A stretch of DNA of 14,197 bases, from contig JAEZPX010000095.1 of NCBI GenBank assembly GCA_023413275.1, positions 1 to 14,197 of the forward strand, in the 5' to 3' direction. Made by a program: the position numbers and the translations under genes. Under the pieces are notes generated by a model. The model was not told the DNA's origin, searched no databases, and was given only the letters and a program-made list of their open reading frames with translations. This DNA comes from Bacillota bacterium. Its GTDB lineage: Bacteria; Bacillota; Clostridia; Lachnospirales; Anaerotignaceae. This document shows, one piece after another, positions 13,894 through 14,197 of this stretch (position 1 is its first letter; each line of letters opens with the position of its first letter).

Positions 13894-14197
13894 ATGAAAG
13901 TTCTTGTCGATGCAGATGCCTGCCCAGTGAAAGAAATTATCGTTGAAATTGCAACGAAAAATAATATAGAGGTTTATATGGTGACTGATGCCTCTCATAT
14001 TTTGTTTTACTCAGAATCCAACGTGCATGTTGTAACTGTTGACCAAGGGGCGGATAGTGCTGATTTAGCCATCGCCAACCGCACGGAAAAAGGTGATATT
14101 TGTGTCACTGCCGATTATGGTCTTGCTACTTTGATTCTAGGGAAAAAGGCTACAGCAATCCATCCAAATGGTTTTTTCTATACCTCTGAAAATATTG
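13894..14197 (+). CDS. YaiI/YqxD family protein (DUF188), partial
   Basis: The frame starts with ATG at 13894, 6 bases after an AAAGGAG site, and runs past the window edge after 101 codons; family members are about 150 residues. The start MKVLVDADACPVK and the later VVTVDQGADSADLAIANR and GDICVTADYGLATLILGKKA are diagnostic of the UPF0178/DUF188 family, which has a PIN-like fold with conserved acidic residues (D6, D8 and later D), suggesting a nuclease; no member's role is well established. It follows the LUD gene by 107 bases on the same strand with no terminator between, so the two may share a transcript. Confidence 0.9.
   Translation, partial: MKVLVDADACPVKEIIVEIATKNNIEVYMVTDASHILFYSESNVHVVTVDQGADSADLAIANRTEKGDICVTADYGLATLILGKKATAIHPNGFFYTSENI

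Noticed and set aside
1..14197. CRISPR arrays, insertion sequences, tRNA or rRNA genes, prophage
   Set aside because: No regularly spaced repeats, transposase frames, tRNA-like cloverleafs or rRNA sequence were seen; almost all of the window is housekeeping genes.

Overview
The window looks like a chromosomal segment of an AT-rich, Gram-positive anaerobe of the Clostridia, probably Lachnospirales-like. The signs are strong AGGAGG-type ribosome binding sites, TTGACA/TATAAT-type promoters, the mraZ-rsmH-ftsL-PBP gene order, the clostridial form of chorismate synthase and a DUF3892 protein. The genus is inferred; no rRNA or other marker is present.

Layout by position: (1) 1-2250, minus strand, is the start of the division and cell wall (dcw) cluster: mraZ, rsmH, an ftsL-like gene and the first codons of a penicillin-binding protein. 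It is driven by a promoter at 2220-2248 followed directly by four GTGG-type MraZ boxes at 10-bp period. (2) 2445-11173, minus strand, is one aromatic amino acid operon in the order aroF (DAHP synthase), tyrA, aroB, aroA, aroC, pheA, aroQ, aminotransferase. It ends in a strong hairpin terminator at 2445-2477. It encodes DAHP synthase, DHQ synthase, DHQ dehydratase, EPSP synthase and chorismate synthase, then both branches to prephenate products and a transaminase. Shikimate dehydrogenase (aroE) and shikimate kinase (aroK) are absent and must lie elsewhere. (3) 10932-11173 is the operon's control region. It has a good promoter, a 22-residue leader peptide with a Tyr-Phe-Tyr-Phe-Tyr run, a hairpin that begins at the last codon of that run, a 17-bp antiterminator pairing and an intrinsic terminator. 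This is a complete ribosome-mediated attenuator that should sense charged tRNA-Tyr and tRNA-Phe, and it is the main discovery of the window. (4) 11261-11448, minus strand, is a separate short transcription unit with a TTGACA-N17-TATTTT promoter, a perfect 8+8 palindrome in the spacer, a possible 45-residue basic protein, a strong internal hairpin and a terminator. Its function is unknown. (5) 11700-12139, plus strand, is a DUF3892 gene with its own terminator. (6) 12184-13030, minus strand, is a TrmH/SpoU family RNA methyltransferase. (7) 13105-14197, plus strand, holds a LUD-domain protein gene and a truncated YaiI/YqxD (DUF188) gene.

How the parts work together: the aro operon makes chorismate and turns it into phenylpyruvate and 4-hydroxyphenylpyruvate, which the last gene probably aminates to Phe and Tyr. 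Feedback is visible at two levels: the attenuator in the leader RNA, and an ACT domain with the ESRP motif in PheA. TyrA has no ACT domain. The dcw genes begin a separate, MraZ-controlled unit just downstream.
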